Below, piece by piece: positions 17,254-26,662 of a stretch of DNA of 64,000 nucleotides; the first letter of the stretch is position 1; each line of letters begins with the position of its first letter. Position numbers and translations under genes: made by a program. The DNA is from Chryseobacterium sp. Leaf404 (GTDB lineage Bacteria; Bacteroidota; Bacteroidia; Flavobacteriales; Weeksellaceae). Under the pieces are notes generated by a model that worked only from the letters and a program-made list of their open reading frames with translations, was not told the DNA's origin and did no database searches. The stretch covers positions 444,833 through 508,832 of the forward strand of contig NZ_LMQM01000010.1 in NCBI RefSeq assembly GCF_001424145.1, written 5' to 3'.

Positions 17254-18267
17254 TTGAAACTCATTACATTTACAAACAAAGGCATTTACTGCCCACAGGG
17301 AAAATTCTATATTGACCCCTGGAGACCTGTAGATTATGCGGTCATCACCCACGGACACGCTGACCACGCCCGTTGGGGAATGAAAAAATACCTCTGCCAT
17401 CATTTTACAAAACCTATTTTAAAGAAAAGAATTGCCGAAGACATCGAATGTCAGACCTTGCAGTACGGGGAAGTTTTGGACATTAATGGTGTTAAACTTT
17501 CTTTACATCCTGCCGGCCACATTATTGGTTCGGCACAAATCCGTTTGGAGTACAAGGGCTATGTAAGTGTGATTTCAGGCGATTACAAAGTTCAGGATGA
17601 TGGTTTGAGCACCCCTTTTGAGTTGGTAAAATGCAATGAATTCGTCACAGAAAGTACATTCGGACTCCCTATCTATAATTGGCTTGAAGTGGATGATTTG
17701 AATCAAAAAATGCAGAACTGGGTTTTAAGAAATCAGGAAAATCAAAAGACTTCTGTTTTCATCGGATATTCTTTGGGGAAAGCCCAGAGAGTGATGAAAG
17801 CGGTGGAAGGAATGGGAAAAATCCACGTTCACTACTCGATTGGTAAGCTCAATCAGGCTTTTGAAGAGGTCGGAATTGTTTTACCAGATTATGAAATTCC
17901 TGATTTCCGGGAAAATATTAAGCACGTTGCCGGCGATATTATCATTGTTCCGCCGGCTTTGTTGGACAGCAACGTGATTAAGAAAATTCCCGATGCAGCG
18001 ACAGCAATCTGTTCAGGTTGGATGCAGGTGCGCGGTGCGAGAAGATGGCGAAGTATGGACGCCGGTTTCCCAATGAGCGATCACGCCGACTGGAAAGGTC
18101 TTTTACAGGCTGTAAAAGCCACTGAAGCAGAAATCGTTCACGTCACGCACGGCCAGACCGAAGTTTTTTCCAAATATTTAAATGAAATCGGAATAGAATC
18201 TGATGTCGTGGAAACTTTGTACGGCGATGATGATGAGGAAGTTGAAAAAGAAGTCGCGACAAAATAA
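17254..18267 (+). CDS. Ligase-associated DNA damage response exonuclease (metallo-beta-lactamase fold)
   Basis: The 337-residue protein carries the beta-lactamase-fold metal motif HGHADHARWG near residue 31 and later ligands in HPAGHIIGS, SGDYKV and SDHADW, with the beta-CASP-type region between them. This is the pattern of the nuclease found with bacterial ATP-dependent ligases (mbl_lig_assoc family), a relative of SNM1/Artemis-type nucleases. The start is a TTG; no ATG or GTG lies in frame before the stop codon at 17221. It is the first gene of the exonuclease-ligase-helicase set and probably trims damaged ends before ligation. Confidence 0.9.
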   Translation: MKLITFTNKGIYCPQGKFYIDPWRPVDYAVITHGHADHARWGMKKYLCHHFTKPILKKRIAEDIECQTLQYGEVLDINGVKLSLHPAGHIIGSAQIRLEYKGYVSVISGDYKVQDDGLSTPFELVKCNEFVTESTFGLPIYNWLEVDDLNQKMQNWVLRNQENQKTSVFIGYSLGKAQRVMKAVEGMGKIHVHYSIGKLNQAFEEVGIVLPDYEIPDFRENIKHVAGDIIIVPPALLDSNVIKKIPDAATAICSGWMQVRGARRWRSMDAGFPMSDHADWKGLLQAVKATEAEIVHVTHGQTEVFSKYLNEIGIESDVVETLYGDDDEEVEKEVATK

Positions 18268-18280
18268 ACCTTGAAGGTTT
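18266..18280 (+). repeat. Short hairpin AAACCTTGAAGGTTT at the exonuclease stop codon
   Basis: The arms AAACCTT and AAGGTTT pair around a single G. The same 15-mer occurs at 61231-61245, and a one-base variant at 59228-59242. In each case it directly follows a gene and precedes a copy of the dispersed structured repeat. Confidence 0.6.
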
Positions 18281-18331
18281 GGAAAGCTGTCTAGGATCGA
18301 AAACTTCGTAAAATTTATACATCGAATTGCT

Positions 18332-18413
18332 TGCAGCCCGACTTGAACGGAGCTCTTTTTGTAAGGAGGAACGACGAGCAAAAAAGCGGGAGTGGAAGGC
18401 GGAAATGCTGCCC
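18332..18413 (+). repeat. Dispersed structured repeat, copy A
   Basis: The element starts TTGCAGCCCGACTTGA and ends GGAAATGCTGCCC. The outer stem is GCAGC/GCTGC. An inner stem pairs TTTTTG with CAAAAA around a purine-rich loop that is nearly identical to that of copy D. It lies between the exonuclease and ligase genes. Three further copies are at 54702, 59263 and 61308. Confidence 0.75.
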
Positions 18414-18496
18414 TAGAAAAAATAAAAATAGCTATTCGCCGTAGTCAAAAGCTGTAAAAAAATAAATACTGTTTCGGAAAAGTCAATTAAAAATTT

Positions 18497-20077
18497 ATGA
18501 GAAATTTCGCAGAACTTATCAATGCTTTGGAAAGCACCAACAAGACGAATGCAAAAATCGATGCCATCATCGATTATCTTGAGCGTGCGCCGGATGATGA
18601 TAAACTGTGGTTCATAGCCCTGTTTACGGGGAAAAGACCCAAGCGGAATGTGAATACCAATTATATGAAAGAATGGGCACTGGAGATTACCCAACTGCCT
18701 TTCTGGCTTTTTCAGGAAAGTTATTCTTCTGTGGGTGATCTGGGTGAAACAATTTCTTTGATTCTTCCGCCACCAACGGAAAAAATTGAAAAAACCTTAT
18801 CTGAATGGATGACTGAAATTATTGGACTGAAAACAAAAACTGAAGCTGAGAAAAAAGAATTTGTGCTCAACTCTTGGGACGGATTGGATTACACCGAACG
18901 GTTGATTTTTAATAAATTACTGGGCGGAAGTTTCAGAATTGGAGTTTCCTCTAAAACTCTGATTAATTCTCTCACTAAATTTTCCGGACAAGAAGCCAGC
19001 ACTCTGATGCACAGTCTGATGGGAAAATGGCAACCGGATGAAGTCTCTTTTAATGAACTGATTTCGGCTGAAAATATCAATCCTGATAATTCTAAACCCT
19101 ACCCTTTTTGCCTCGCTTATCCTTTGGAAAAAGATCTGGAAGATATCGGAAGCCCGGATGAATGGCTGGTTGAGTACAAATGGGACGGAATACGCGGACA
19201 GATTATCAGACGAAATGACGAGGTTTTCATCTGGTCGCGTGGCGAAGAACTGGTGACAGAACAGTTTCCTGAAATTGCAGAAGTTGTTCAGAATATGAAA
19301 GGAAATTTCGTGATTGATGGAGAGATACTTGCAGTAAAAGAAGGTAATGTCTTAAATTTTAATGAATTACAAAAACGTCTAAACCGTAAAACTTTAACCA
19401 AAAAAATGCTCGCAGAAATTCCAATTGAAGTTTTTACGTACGACATTTTGGAGCTTGAAGGAACCGATTTAAGGGAAAAACCAATTTCAGCCAGAAGAGC
19501 GATGCTGGAGGAATTACTATTAAATGAAAATCCGGAAAAGATAAAACTCTCTCAGGTAATTGAATTTGAAAAATGGGAAGATTTAAATCAAATCAGAGAA
19601 AATTCTAGGGACATCAACAGTGAAGGTCTGATGCTGAAACAAAAAAACTCTCACTACCATTCCGGAAGAAAAAAAGGCGATTGGTGGAAATGGAAAATCA
19701 GTCCGCTGACCATTGATGCGGTTTTGATTTACGCTCAGAAAGGCAGCGGACGGCGAAGTGCCTACTACACCGATTACAGTTTTGCCGTAAAAAGTGGCGA
19801 TAAATTGGTTACCATTGCTAAAGCCTATTCCGGATTGACCGACAAGGAAATTATGGAAGTCAGCAAATTTGTGAATAAAAATGCCATTGAGAAATTCGGT
19901 CCCGTGCGAACAGTGAAACCTGAATTGGTTTTTGAAATTGCGTTTGAAGGAATCGGTTTCAGTAACCGTCACAAAAGCGGTGTGGCATTGCGTTTCCCGA
20001 GGATTTTAAGATGGAGAAAAGATAAAAAAGTGGATGAGATTGATGATATTGAAGAGATTAAGAAATTGATACAGTAA
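18497..20077 (+). CDS. ATP-dependent DNA ligase (ligase-associated repair type)
   Basis: The 526-residue protein has an N-terminal DNA-binding domain (about residues 1-200). The adenylation domain carries the nucleophile motif EYKWDGIRG (about residue 229), and motifs IV and V follow in SEGLMLKQ and WWKWK. The C-terminal OB-fold ends with RFPRILRWR. There is no LigD polymerase or phosphoesterase fused to it; those functions are replaced by separate neighbours. This is the ligase of the four-gene repair set with the exonuclease before it, the helicase after it and PdeM at 26006. It seals nicks or breaks using ATP, beside the NAD-dependent replicative ligase expected elsewhere. Confidence 0.93.
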   Translation: MRNFAELINALESTNKTNAKIDAIIDYLERAPDDDKLWFIALFTGKRPKRNVNTNYMKEWALEITQLPFWLFQESYSSVGDLGETISLILPPPTEKIEKTLSEWMTEIIGLKTKTEAEKKEFVLNSWDGLDYTERLIFNKLLGGSFRIGVSSKTLINSLTKFSGQEASTLMHSLMGKWQPDEVSFNELISAENINPDNSKPYPFCLAYPLEKDLEDIGSPDEWLVEYKWDGIRGQIIRRNDEVFIWSRGEELVTEQFPEIAEVVQNMKGNFVIDGEILAVKEGNVLNFNELQKRLNRKTLTKKMLAEIPIEVFTYDILELEGTDLREKPISARRAMLEELLLNENPEKIKLSQVIEFEKWEDLNQIRENSRDINSEGLMLKQKNSHYHSGRKKGDWWKWKISPLTIDAVLIYAQKGSGRRSAYYTDYSFAVKSGDKLVTIAKAYSGLTDKEIMEVSKFVNKNAIEKFGPVRTVKPELVFEIAFEGIGFSNRHKSGVALRFPRILRWRKDKKVDEIDDIEEIKKLIQ

Positions 20078-20084
20078 AATATAA

Positions 20085-20212
20085 ACCACAAAATTCACAA
20101 AAGCTAAAGTTTAAAATGATTCTGCTGAGAGTTCGAAAAAAGTTTAGAATAACGCTTTTTTTAAACTTTTTAAAAGCTAAATGCACATCAAAAATTTTGT
20201 GACTTTTATGGT
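20085..20212. repeat. Inverted-repeat element between ligase and helicase genes
   Basis: The left end, from ACCACAAAATTCACAAAAGC at 20085, resembles the reverse complement of the right end (20193-20212, ACCATAAAAGTCACAAAATT read on the minus strand). Inside, AAAGTTTAAA-like sequences face TTTAAACTTT. The whole is about 128 bp, AT-rich and without an ORF, compatible with a non-autonomous miniature element. Confidence 0.5.
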
Positions 20213-20227
20213 AAAAAAAAAAATAAT

Positions 20228-22675
20228 TTGAGCAATTACGAACATACCGAAGGCTTTAAAATCATTCAGAACTGGATGATGGAAAAAGGCAATTCTCCAT
20301 TCAAATTTCAGGTGGATACCTGGGCGAAATTCGGGAATGGCTACAGCGGAATGGTAGTGGCTCCAACGGGTTTCGGGAAAACTTTTTCGGTATTTTTGGC
20401 TTTGATTTCAGACTTTCTGACGAATCCTGATGATTTTAAAAACGGACTGAAAATGATTTGGATTACGCCGCTGCGTTCCCTTTCAAAAGATATCGCAAAA
20501 GCAATGCAGGAAGCGATTGAGGAAATTGGTCTGGACTGGACAGTAGGCGTAAGAAATGGCGATACCGATCCGAAAGTCCGTCAGCAACAGGTTAAAAATA
20601 TGCCTGAAATTTTGGTGGTGACTCCCGAAAGTTTACATTTGCTTTTAGGTCAGAAAGACAATAAAAGGTATTTCAAAAATATGCAATGCATTGCGGTGGA
20701 TGAGTGGCACGAGTTATTGGGTTCAAAACGTGGCGTGATGGTTGAACTGGGCATTTCTCAGCTCGTTCACTATGTTCCAAAGATCAAAATCTGGGGTATC
20801 ACGGCAACCATCGGAAATCTGGAAGAAGCGATGGACGTTTTAATTCCGTATGACATTAAGAAAACAAAAATTACAGCCAAAGAACACAAGAAAATTGATA
20901 TTCTCTCAGTATTTCCCGATGAAGTGGAACTTTTGCCGTGGGCAGGACATCTCGGACAAAAACTTGCCGATAAAGTCGTTCCGATAATTTTGGAATCTAA
21001 ATCAACCATAGTTTTTACGAATACCCGAAGTCAGAGTGAAATGTGGTATCAGCTCCTGCTCAATGCCTACCCCGATTTTGCCGGGCAGATTGCCATTCAT
21101 CACAGTTCAATTGATGCGCATTTAAGAATTTGGATTGAAGAAAATTTAAGTTCAGGAAAACTGAAAGCCGTTGTTTCCACATCATCTTTGGATTTAGGAA
21201 TTGATTTTAAACCCGTTGATACGGTAATTCAAATCGGTTCTGCGAAGGGTGTTGCGAGATTTCTGCAGCGTGCCGGACGAAGCGGTCACTCTCCTTTCGA
21301 AACTTCAAAAATATTCTGTGTTCCCACACATTCTTTAGAGTTAATTGAAGTTGCAGCTTTAAAAGAAGCCGTAAAACAGAAAGTCATCGAACCGCGTGAG
21401 CCACAGGTGTTGTGCTTCGATGTTTTGGTTCAGTTTCTGATGACTTTGGCGGTTGGAGACGGATTTTACCCCGATGAAGTGTACGAAAGGATAAAAAAAA
21501 TATATACTTTTCAGGAAATCCGCGATGAAGAGTGGAAAGAAATGATTGATTTTCTTACCATTGGCGGAAGTACGCTGAAAAGCTATGAAGAATATCACAA
21601 GATTGAAGTGATGGAAGATGGCTTGCACAAAGTGACTTCAAGAAAAATCGCGATGCTTCACCGAATGAATATGGGCGCCATCGTAAGTGATGCGATGCTG
21701 AAGGTAAAATTTATTTCCGGAGGTTACATTGGTATGGTTGAGGAATATTTTATATCAAGATTAAAAAAGGAAGAAAAATTTATTCTGGCCGGAAGAGTTC
21801 TGGAAGTGGCGATGATAAAAGATATGACGGTTTTCGTTCGGGCTTCAAAAGGAAAAGCTCAGGCTCCGAGTTATTTAGGCGGAAGGTTGCCTTTGAGTTC
21901 AAATTTAGGTCAGTTCTTAAGGGAAAAATTATCAATTGCTTTAAATCCCAAAGCTTCTGAAAAAGAATTGAAATTTCTTCATGCACTTTTGGCGAATCAG
22001 GAAGAACGGTCGCACATTCCGAAAGACGATGAATTTTTGGTGGAAATGATTAAAAACAGGGAAGGTTATCACCTTTTTATGTATCCATTTGAAGGTCGTC
22101 TGGTGCACGAAGTAATGGCGGCTCTGATTGCTTACCGGATTTCAAAACTTGCCCCGATTTCTTTTTCAATGGCGATGAATGATTATGGTTTTGAACTGTT
22201 CAGCGACAAAGAAATCCCTTTAAATGAGGATAATTTAGATAAAATTTTAACTAGAGACAATCTGATGACCGACGTCATTTCCAGCATCAACGCGGCAGAA
22301 ATGGCTAGACGGAAATTCCGTGATATTGCAGTGATCTCTGGAATGGTGGTGCAGAATTTTCCGGGGCAACAACGTTCGAACAAAGCACTGCAAAGTTCTG
22401 CAGGATTAATTTTTAAAGTTCTGGAAGACCATGACCCAAATCACTTTCTAGTGAGACAGGCATACACGGAAGTTTTCAATATGCAGTTGCAGGAGCAGAG
22501 GTTGGTAGAGGCTTTCAAGAGAATTGAGAAGTCTAAAATTGTTTTGAAATTTGCCAATGCATTTACGCCTTTGAGTTTCCCGATTAAGGTTGACAGTTTG
22601 CGACAGACTTTGACCAGTGAAGATCTGGATGCGAGAATTCAGAAACTCATTCTGCAGGCTAAAAAAGTGAAATAA
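20228..22675 (+). CDS. Ligase-associated DNA damage response DEXH box helicase (Lhr-like)
   Basis: The 815-residue superfamily 2 helicase has motif I APTGFGKT, motif II DEWH, motif III TATIG, and the second RecA domain motifs STSSLDLGIDF and QRAGRSGHS. Large helicases of the Lhr group have this order and an extra C-terminal winged-helix region. The shorter length is that of the DEXH_lig_assoc family, always found with the ATP-dependent ligase. It presumably unwinds or remodels damaged DNA for the nuclease and ligase. The start is a TTG (20228) just after a run of 11 A; an ATG at 20208 is out of frame by one base, see findings. Confidence 0.92.
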   Translation: MSNYEHTEGFKIIQNWMMEKGNSPFKFQVDTWAKFGNGYSGMVVAPTGFGKTFSVFLALISDFLTNPDDFKNGLKMIWITPLRSLSKDIAKAMQEAIEEIGLDWTVGVRNGDTDPKVRQQQVKNMPEILVVTPESLHLLLGQKDNKRYFKNMQCIAVDEWHELLGSKRGVMVELGISQLVHYVPKIKIWGITATIGNLEEAMDVLIPYDIKKTKITAKEHKKIDILSVFPDEVELLPWAGHLGQKLADKVVPIILESKSTIVFTNTRSQSEMWYQLLLNAYPDFAGQIAIHHSSIDAHLRIWIEENLSSGKLKAVVSTSSLDLGIDFKPVDTVIQIGSAKGVARFLQRAGRSGHSPFETSKIFCVPTHSLELIEVAALKEAVKQKVIEPREPQVLCFDVLVQFLMTLAVGDGFYPDEVYERIKKIYTFQEIRDEEWKEMIDFLTIGGSTLKSYEEYHKIEVMEDGLHKVTSRKIAMLHRMNMGAIVSDAMLKVKFISGGYIGMVEEYFISRLKKEEKFILAGRVLEVAMIKDMTVFVRASKGKAQAPSYLGGRLPLSSNLGQFLREKLSIALNPKASEKELKFLHALLANQEERSHIPKDDEFLVEMIKNREGYHLFMYPFEGRLVHEVMAALIAYRISKLAPISFSMAMNDYGFELFSDKEIPLNEDNLDKILTRDNLMTDVISSINAAEMARRKFRDIAVISGMVVQNFPGQQRSNKALQSSAGLIFKVLEDHDPNHFLVRQAYTEVFNMQLQEQRLVEAFKRIEKSKIVLKFANAFTPLSFPIKVDSLRQTLTSEDLDARIQKLILQAKKVK

Positions 22676-22788
22676 CACCATTTTTTTATTTATAGTTTAA
22701 TTATTTTCACTTCATCAGATATTCCTCTGTATTAAATTTCACAAATTACGCTTTTTTATATAATTTTACTCATTAAATCTAAAAGTAA

Positions 22789-24231
22789 GTGTTTGTGAAT
22801 TTTTTCAAGGCCATTAAAATATATGTTTTAACGGGCTCCTTTTTGCTGGTAAGTACAGTTTTTCCTGCTCAGAAAAAAAACTCTGAAAACACCATTGACC
22901 GCAGACTTGAACAAAATTCAGAGCTTTACAGACAAAACATAGATAAAGCCTTCCAGCAGCTAGACGGATTACTGAAACTCTCACGAAGAGAAAAAAACCA
23001 CAAAGCTGAGATGCAGATTATCGACAGAAAATGCCGGTATTTTTATAGCAAAAACCTCACAGACAGCCTTATTTTTCAAGCCGAAATGCTGAAGGAGACC
23101 TCTTCCAACTATCAGGATTATTATTTTGAAGCGATGGCTAATGTTTATCTGGCAGAAACTTATTCTATCAATAATCTTCATGACAGGGCTATACAGAATT
23201 TGAATGAGGCTTATGAGCTTTTAGAAAAAGCAGATTCAAAAAGTGATAAAGTATTTTTTGCAAAAGCAAATGTACTGGGGAGTTTTGCAAATCTTTACCT
23301 GGACAAAAAGCAGCCAAAGGAAGCTGCAAAAAAGATTTTTCAGGTTATAAAAAACGGTGAGCAGATTACAGATTCTGAAAAAAGAAAGGCTTTTCAGTAT
23401 CTCAATTATTCCAATCTGGCAAATATATACCTGCAGATCAATGTAGATTCTGCCAGAGTATTTGCAGAAAAATCATTGTCTATTCAACCGAAAGAGCATC
23501 AGGATGTGCGGAATCTGATTACCAACTATACAGTTCTGGGAAATTTTTATGAAAAGAAAAAAGATTTTAAATCTGCTATCAACTATTTTCATCAGGCTCT
23601 GAAAATTAATAAAACCAACGGAACCGACCTCAATCTTAACGAAATCTATCTTCCACTTCAAAGAATCTATTCTAAAACCAATCAGAAAGACAGTGCCGGA
23701 TTTTACCGGAGTAAAGCTGAAGCTTATGATCTTAAGGTCATGAACAGCAAATACAATTCTTTGCAGAAGGTATTTAGCAACGAGAAAGATCAACATAATA
23801 AGAAGCCTGAATATTTACTTTACGTTTTTTTAGGAATAGGAGTTTTAGGCATTTTCGGAATTTATCTTTTTACTAAAAAAAGAAAGTCTGAACAATCAGT
23901 TGATGTTGAAAATTCACACGAAAAAACCGGACCTTCAACCGAGATTATTCAACAGCTTATCGAACTTTTAGAAAAAAATGATCCTTCTTTTCTGATCAGT
24001 TTTGAAGTGGCATTTCCAGAGTTTACTGCAAATCTTACACAAAAACATCCTGAACTTCAGCCTTCAGAAAGAGAGTTCTGTGCAATGCTGAAACTTAAAC
24101 TCAGCACCAAAGAAATTGCAAAATATACTTTTATAGAGACTCGAACTGTTCAGAACAAAAAATACAGACTGCGCAAAAAGCTGGAGATTCCACAGGATTT
24201 AGACATCTACAATTATATCGACCAGATCTGA
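22789..24231 (+). CDS. TPR protein with membrane segment and C-terminal HTH (transmembrane regulator)
   Basis: The 480-residue protein begins with a signal or anchor sequence (IYVLTGSFLLVSTVFPAQ). It continues with TPR-like helical repeats (about residues 60-310), a membrane segment (YLLYVFLGIGVLGIFGIYLF, about 341-360), and a cytoplasmic C-terminal helix-turn-helix (SEREFCAMLKLKLSTKEIAKYTF with QNKKYRLRKKL) of LuxR-like type. It looks like a one-protein sensor with periplasmic TPRs and cytoplasmic DNA-binding domain, common in Bacteroidota. The start is GTG at 22789 or GTG at 22795. Its C-terminal module has a free-standing paralogue at 26663-27001. It interrupts the repair gene set. Confidence 0.8.
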   Translation: MFVNFFKAIKIYVLTGSFLLVSTVFPAQKKNSENTIDRRLEQNSELYRQNIDKAFQQLDGLLKLSRREKNHKAEMQIIDRKCRYFYSKNLTDSLIFQAEMLKETSSNYQDYYFEAMANVYLAETYSINNLHDRAIQNLNEAYELLEKADSKSDKVFFAKANVLGSFANLYLDKKQPKEAAKKIFQVIKNGEQITDSEKRKAFQYLNYSNLANIYLQINVDSARVFAEKSLSIQPKEHQDVRNLITNYTVLGNFYEKKKDFKSAINYFHQALKINKTNGTDLNLNEIYLPLQRIYSKTNQKDSAGFYRSKAEAYDLKVMNSKYNSLQKVFSNEKDQHNKKPEYLLYVFLGIGVLGIFGIYLFTKKRKSEQSVDVENSHEKTGPSTEIIQQLIELLEKNDPSFLISFEVAFPEFTANLTQKHPELQPSEREFCAMLKLKLSTKEIAKYTFIETRTVQNKKYRLRKKLEIPQDLDIYNYIDQI

Positions 24232-24549
24232 AAGAGATTTGAAAATTACTTTAAAACATCTCATTTATTTTTCATAATTGCATAGTACCACTTAATTTCA
24301 AAAAATAACCAAAAGTAACAGTATAGCAGAATTATGAATTTTGCATTTATTTCTCCTTATTAACTAATTTTCGTTCGAAAAAGTACCTAATGAGTATCAA
24401 AAATCATATTATTCGTGCTTGAAAAAGAAGCTTCAACGCGATTTGTTATTAGATTTGCTGAACAATAATTCGGATTGCAATCTCCACTTTATTTACCTGA
24501 AGATCTACAATTAAACGAATACATTTTTAAAATTCTAATAATTACATTT
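24232..24549. other. 318-bp intergenic region before T9SS cargo gene
   Basis: The region holds a TAGATTTG -7 box at 24450 and a small GAAGCTTC palindrome at 24428-24435. The weak inverted pair GAGAT/ATCTC just after the TPR gene is not enough for a terminator call. Otherwise nothing supportable. Confidence 0.5.
24450..24457 (+). promoter_or_regulatory. -7 box of T9SS cargo gene
   Basis: TAGATTTG matches TAnnTTTG and predicts a leader of about 90 nt before the ATG at 24550. It lies upstream of an earlier in-frame ATG (24475) too, so it does not decide the start; the signal peptide does. Confidence 0.5.
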
Positions 24550-25911
24550 ATGGCTAACAAATCTCTTTTTTTGAAAAAAACAATCGCATCAACCTGTTTT
24601 CTGATGCTGGGTTTTCAACTTAATGCCCAGGGGCAGTGGGATAATGTAGGCACCTCTGCCAATGTTTCTGCTGCGGGAGGAAGCTGGTTAAATCTTGCAA
24701 CTACATCTTCCGGAAATTACTATATTTCTTATTATGATACAAGTGTAACTAAAGGCTCTGTACAACAGTTTGAAGGGCAATCGTGGTCGTATTTAGGTGG
24801 TTCAGCTGGGGTTACAAACACTACCTCTCTTTATGGCTGTATGGCCATAGATAATGCTGGAAACATTTACTACAGCAATCAGGCTGGCGCAGGTGGGATG
24901 GAGATCAGAAGGTTCAGCAATGGTGCGTGGTCTATGCTCCCGAACGCTGCAACTTCACAAATCAATTATCAGGCGTTAGCCGTTTCTGCTACAGGAGATC
25001 TTTTTGCTCATCATTCTCTGGGCTCCGGCACAGTAAAAAGATACAAAAACGGAGCTTGGGAGCAAGTGGGAAATACGGGTTTTGCAGGTGGTTCCACGTA
25101 TGTAAAAATGGCGGTGGGAACAGATAATAATATATATGTAGCACAGATTGCAAGTGGTCTTAAAGTTTACAAAATCAGTGTAAATGCCGGAAGTACAGAT
25201 TCCTGGACTTTGGTGGGAAATGTAAACGCAGGCACAGCATACTCATCTGACAATTCTTTTATTGATCTTGCTTTAGACAGCAATAATGTGCCGTACATCT
25301 CTTACGTCGCAGCGTCTGCTGACGGCAGAAAGCTCAACGTGAAAAAATTTGACGGTACAAATTGGGTACAAGTAGGAGCTGCAAACTTTTCAGATTCGGT
25401 GGTTAACAATACTGCAGTTGCCATCGCAGGCAACGGAACAGTCTATGCAGCGGCAAGTATCTGGGACAGTGCAAACAGCAATCACGGAAATAATCAGGTT
25501 TATGCTTTAAATCCTGGTGCAACAACCTGGAACAAAATAGGCGGAACGGTAATATCAAACGGCGGTGCTGCAACATTTAACGATTTGGCGGTAGATTCAA
25601 ACAATAATCTGGTTTTAGCTTATGTTGATGGAACTGTAAAAGTTAAACGCTTCAACACATCACTGCTTGCTGTTCAGGATGCTAAAAGATCAGATCTTAA
25701 AATTTATCCAAATCCTGCCAGAGATTATATTTTCGCAGATGGAAAAGTGAATATTGTGGGAGCAGAAATATACACACTCTCCGGCCAAATGATCAAGCCT
25801 TCATTTAACTCAAAAAGTATAAACGTATCGCAATTGGCAGAAGGAAACTATATTTTAAAACTTAAGCTCAGTAACGGGGCTGATTATACAGAGAAAATTC
25901 TGAAAAAGTAG
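24550..25911 (+). CDS. Secreted protein with type IX secretion (type A) sorting domain
   Basis: The start at 24550 places the signal peptide (FLKKTIASTCFLMLGFQLNAQG) at the N-terminus; an ATG 75 bp upstream would bury it. The 453-residue product has repeated beta-propeller-like blocks of about 50 residues (W-x-x-V/L-G-x-x and alternating D-x-N-N-x-x-Y/V segments). It ends with a type A sorting domain: LKIYPNPARDYIF, then SGQMIKP, LAEGNYILKL and a basic YTEKILKK tail. It should be carried across the outer membrane by the T9SS and processed there. The cargo role of the propeller is unknown. Confidence 0.85.
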   Translation: MANKSLFLKKTIASTCFLMLGFQLNAQGQWDNVGTSANVSAAGGSWLNLATTSSGNYYISYYDTSVTKGSVQQFEGQSWSYLGGSAGVTNTTSLYGCMAIDNAGNIYYSNQAGAGGMEIRRFSNGAWSMLPNAATSQINYQALAVSATGDLFAHHSLGSGTVKRYKNGAWEQVGNTGFAGGSTYVKMAVGTDNNIYVAQIASGLKVYKISVNAGSTDSWTLVGNVNAGTAYSSDNSFIDLALDSNNVPYISYVAASADGRKLNVKKFDGTNWVQVGAANFSDSVVNNTAVAIAGNGTVYAAASIWDSANSNHGNNQVYALNPGATTWNKIGGTVISNGGAATFNDLAVDSNNNLVLAYVDGTVKVKRFNTSLLAVQDAKRSDLKIYPNPARDYIFADGKVNIVGAEIYTLSGQMIKPSFNSKSINVSQLAEGNYILKLKLSNGADYTEKILKK

Positions 25912-25944
25912 GATTCAAACCTTACGATGAATAATATTTTTAGT

Positions 25945-25976
25945 AGAATCCTGAGTTTTTTCAGGGTTCTATTTTT
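25945..25976 (+). terminator. Terminator after T9SS cargo gene
   Basis: AGAATCCTGA (25945-25954) pairs with TCAGGGTTCT (25961-25970) with one wobble; it is followed by ATTTTTG. Confidence 0.65.
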
Positions 25977-26005
25977 GTTTTGAATAGAATAAAACAATAC
26001 ATTAG

Positions 26006-26659
26006 ATGCTTCTAATGAAAGTTTCTACAAAAATTATAAAAATAAAAAAACAGAGTTTTGTAATGACCAATCAGCGCGCTCTGTTTTGGGAGAATGAAAA
26101 AGCTTTGGTTCTTTCTGATCTGCACATTGGAAAAACAGCTCACTTCCGAAAGAACGGAATTGCCCTTGCCAATCAGGTTTTTGAAAATGATTTACAGCGT
26201 TTATCTGTACTGATTGAATATTTTCAGCCGGAAAAATTTATTGTTGTAGGAGATTTGCTACATGCCGGAGACAATTCTGAAGTAGCAGAATTCTGTGCCT
26301 GGAAAGATCAGTTTCCACACCTGGAATTCTATCTTGTAGAAGGTAACCACGACCGCATTTCTAAAGCACTTGATAAAAAACTTTGCCTGCACTTTAAAGC
26401 TGAAAAATATGAATTTGAAGATCTGGTATTCATTCATGATTATCAAAAAAAACAGGAAAAATTTCAGATAACAGGCCACATTCATCCTGGGTATGTGATC
26501 AATTCGCCTGTCAAAAGAATAAAACTTCCATGTTTTGTGGTGACGGATGATCAGCTTCTGCTGCCTGCCTTCAGCGAATTCACAGGTCTGGATACAAAAA
26601 ATCTCCCTAAAAAAGGGAAATTTTATGTTTTTACAGATGCCGAAATTTATGAAATATGA
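26006..26659 (+). CDS. pdeM: Ligase-associated DNA damage response endonuclease PdeM (metallophosphoesterase)
   Basis: The 217-residue calcineurin-type phosphoesterase has the ordered metal motifs DLHIGKTAHF, GDLLHAG, GNHD and GHIHPG. The size and the HFRKNGIA segment are those of the PdeM family that always accompanies the bacterial ATP-dependent ligase. It is the fourth member of the set starting at 17254, but is split from the other three by the TPR-HTH and T9SS cargo genes. The start may be the ATG at 26006 or the one three codons later at 26015; the sequence does not decide. Confidence 0.88.
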   Translation: MLLMKVSTKIIKIKKQSFVMTNQRALFWENEKALVLSDLHIGKTAHFRKNGIALANQVFENDLQRLSVLIEYFQPEKFIVVGDLLHAGDNSEVAEFCAWKDQFPHLEFYLVEGNHDRISKALDKKLCLHFKAEKYEFEDLVFIHDYQKKQEKFQITGHIHPGYVINSPVKRIKLPCFVVTDDQLLLPAFSEFTGLDTKNLPKKGKFYVFTDAEIYEI

Positions 26660-26662
26660 ATC

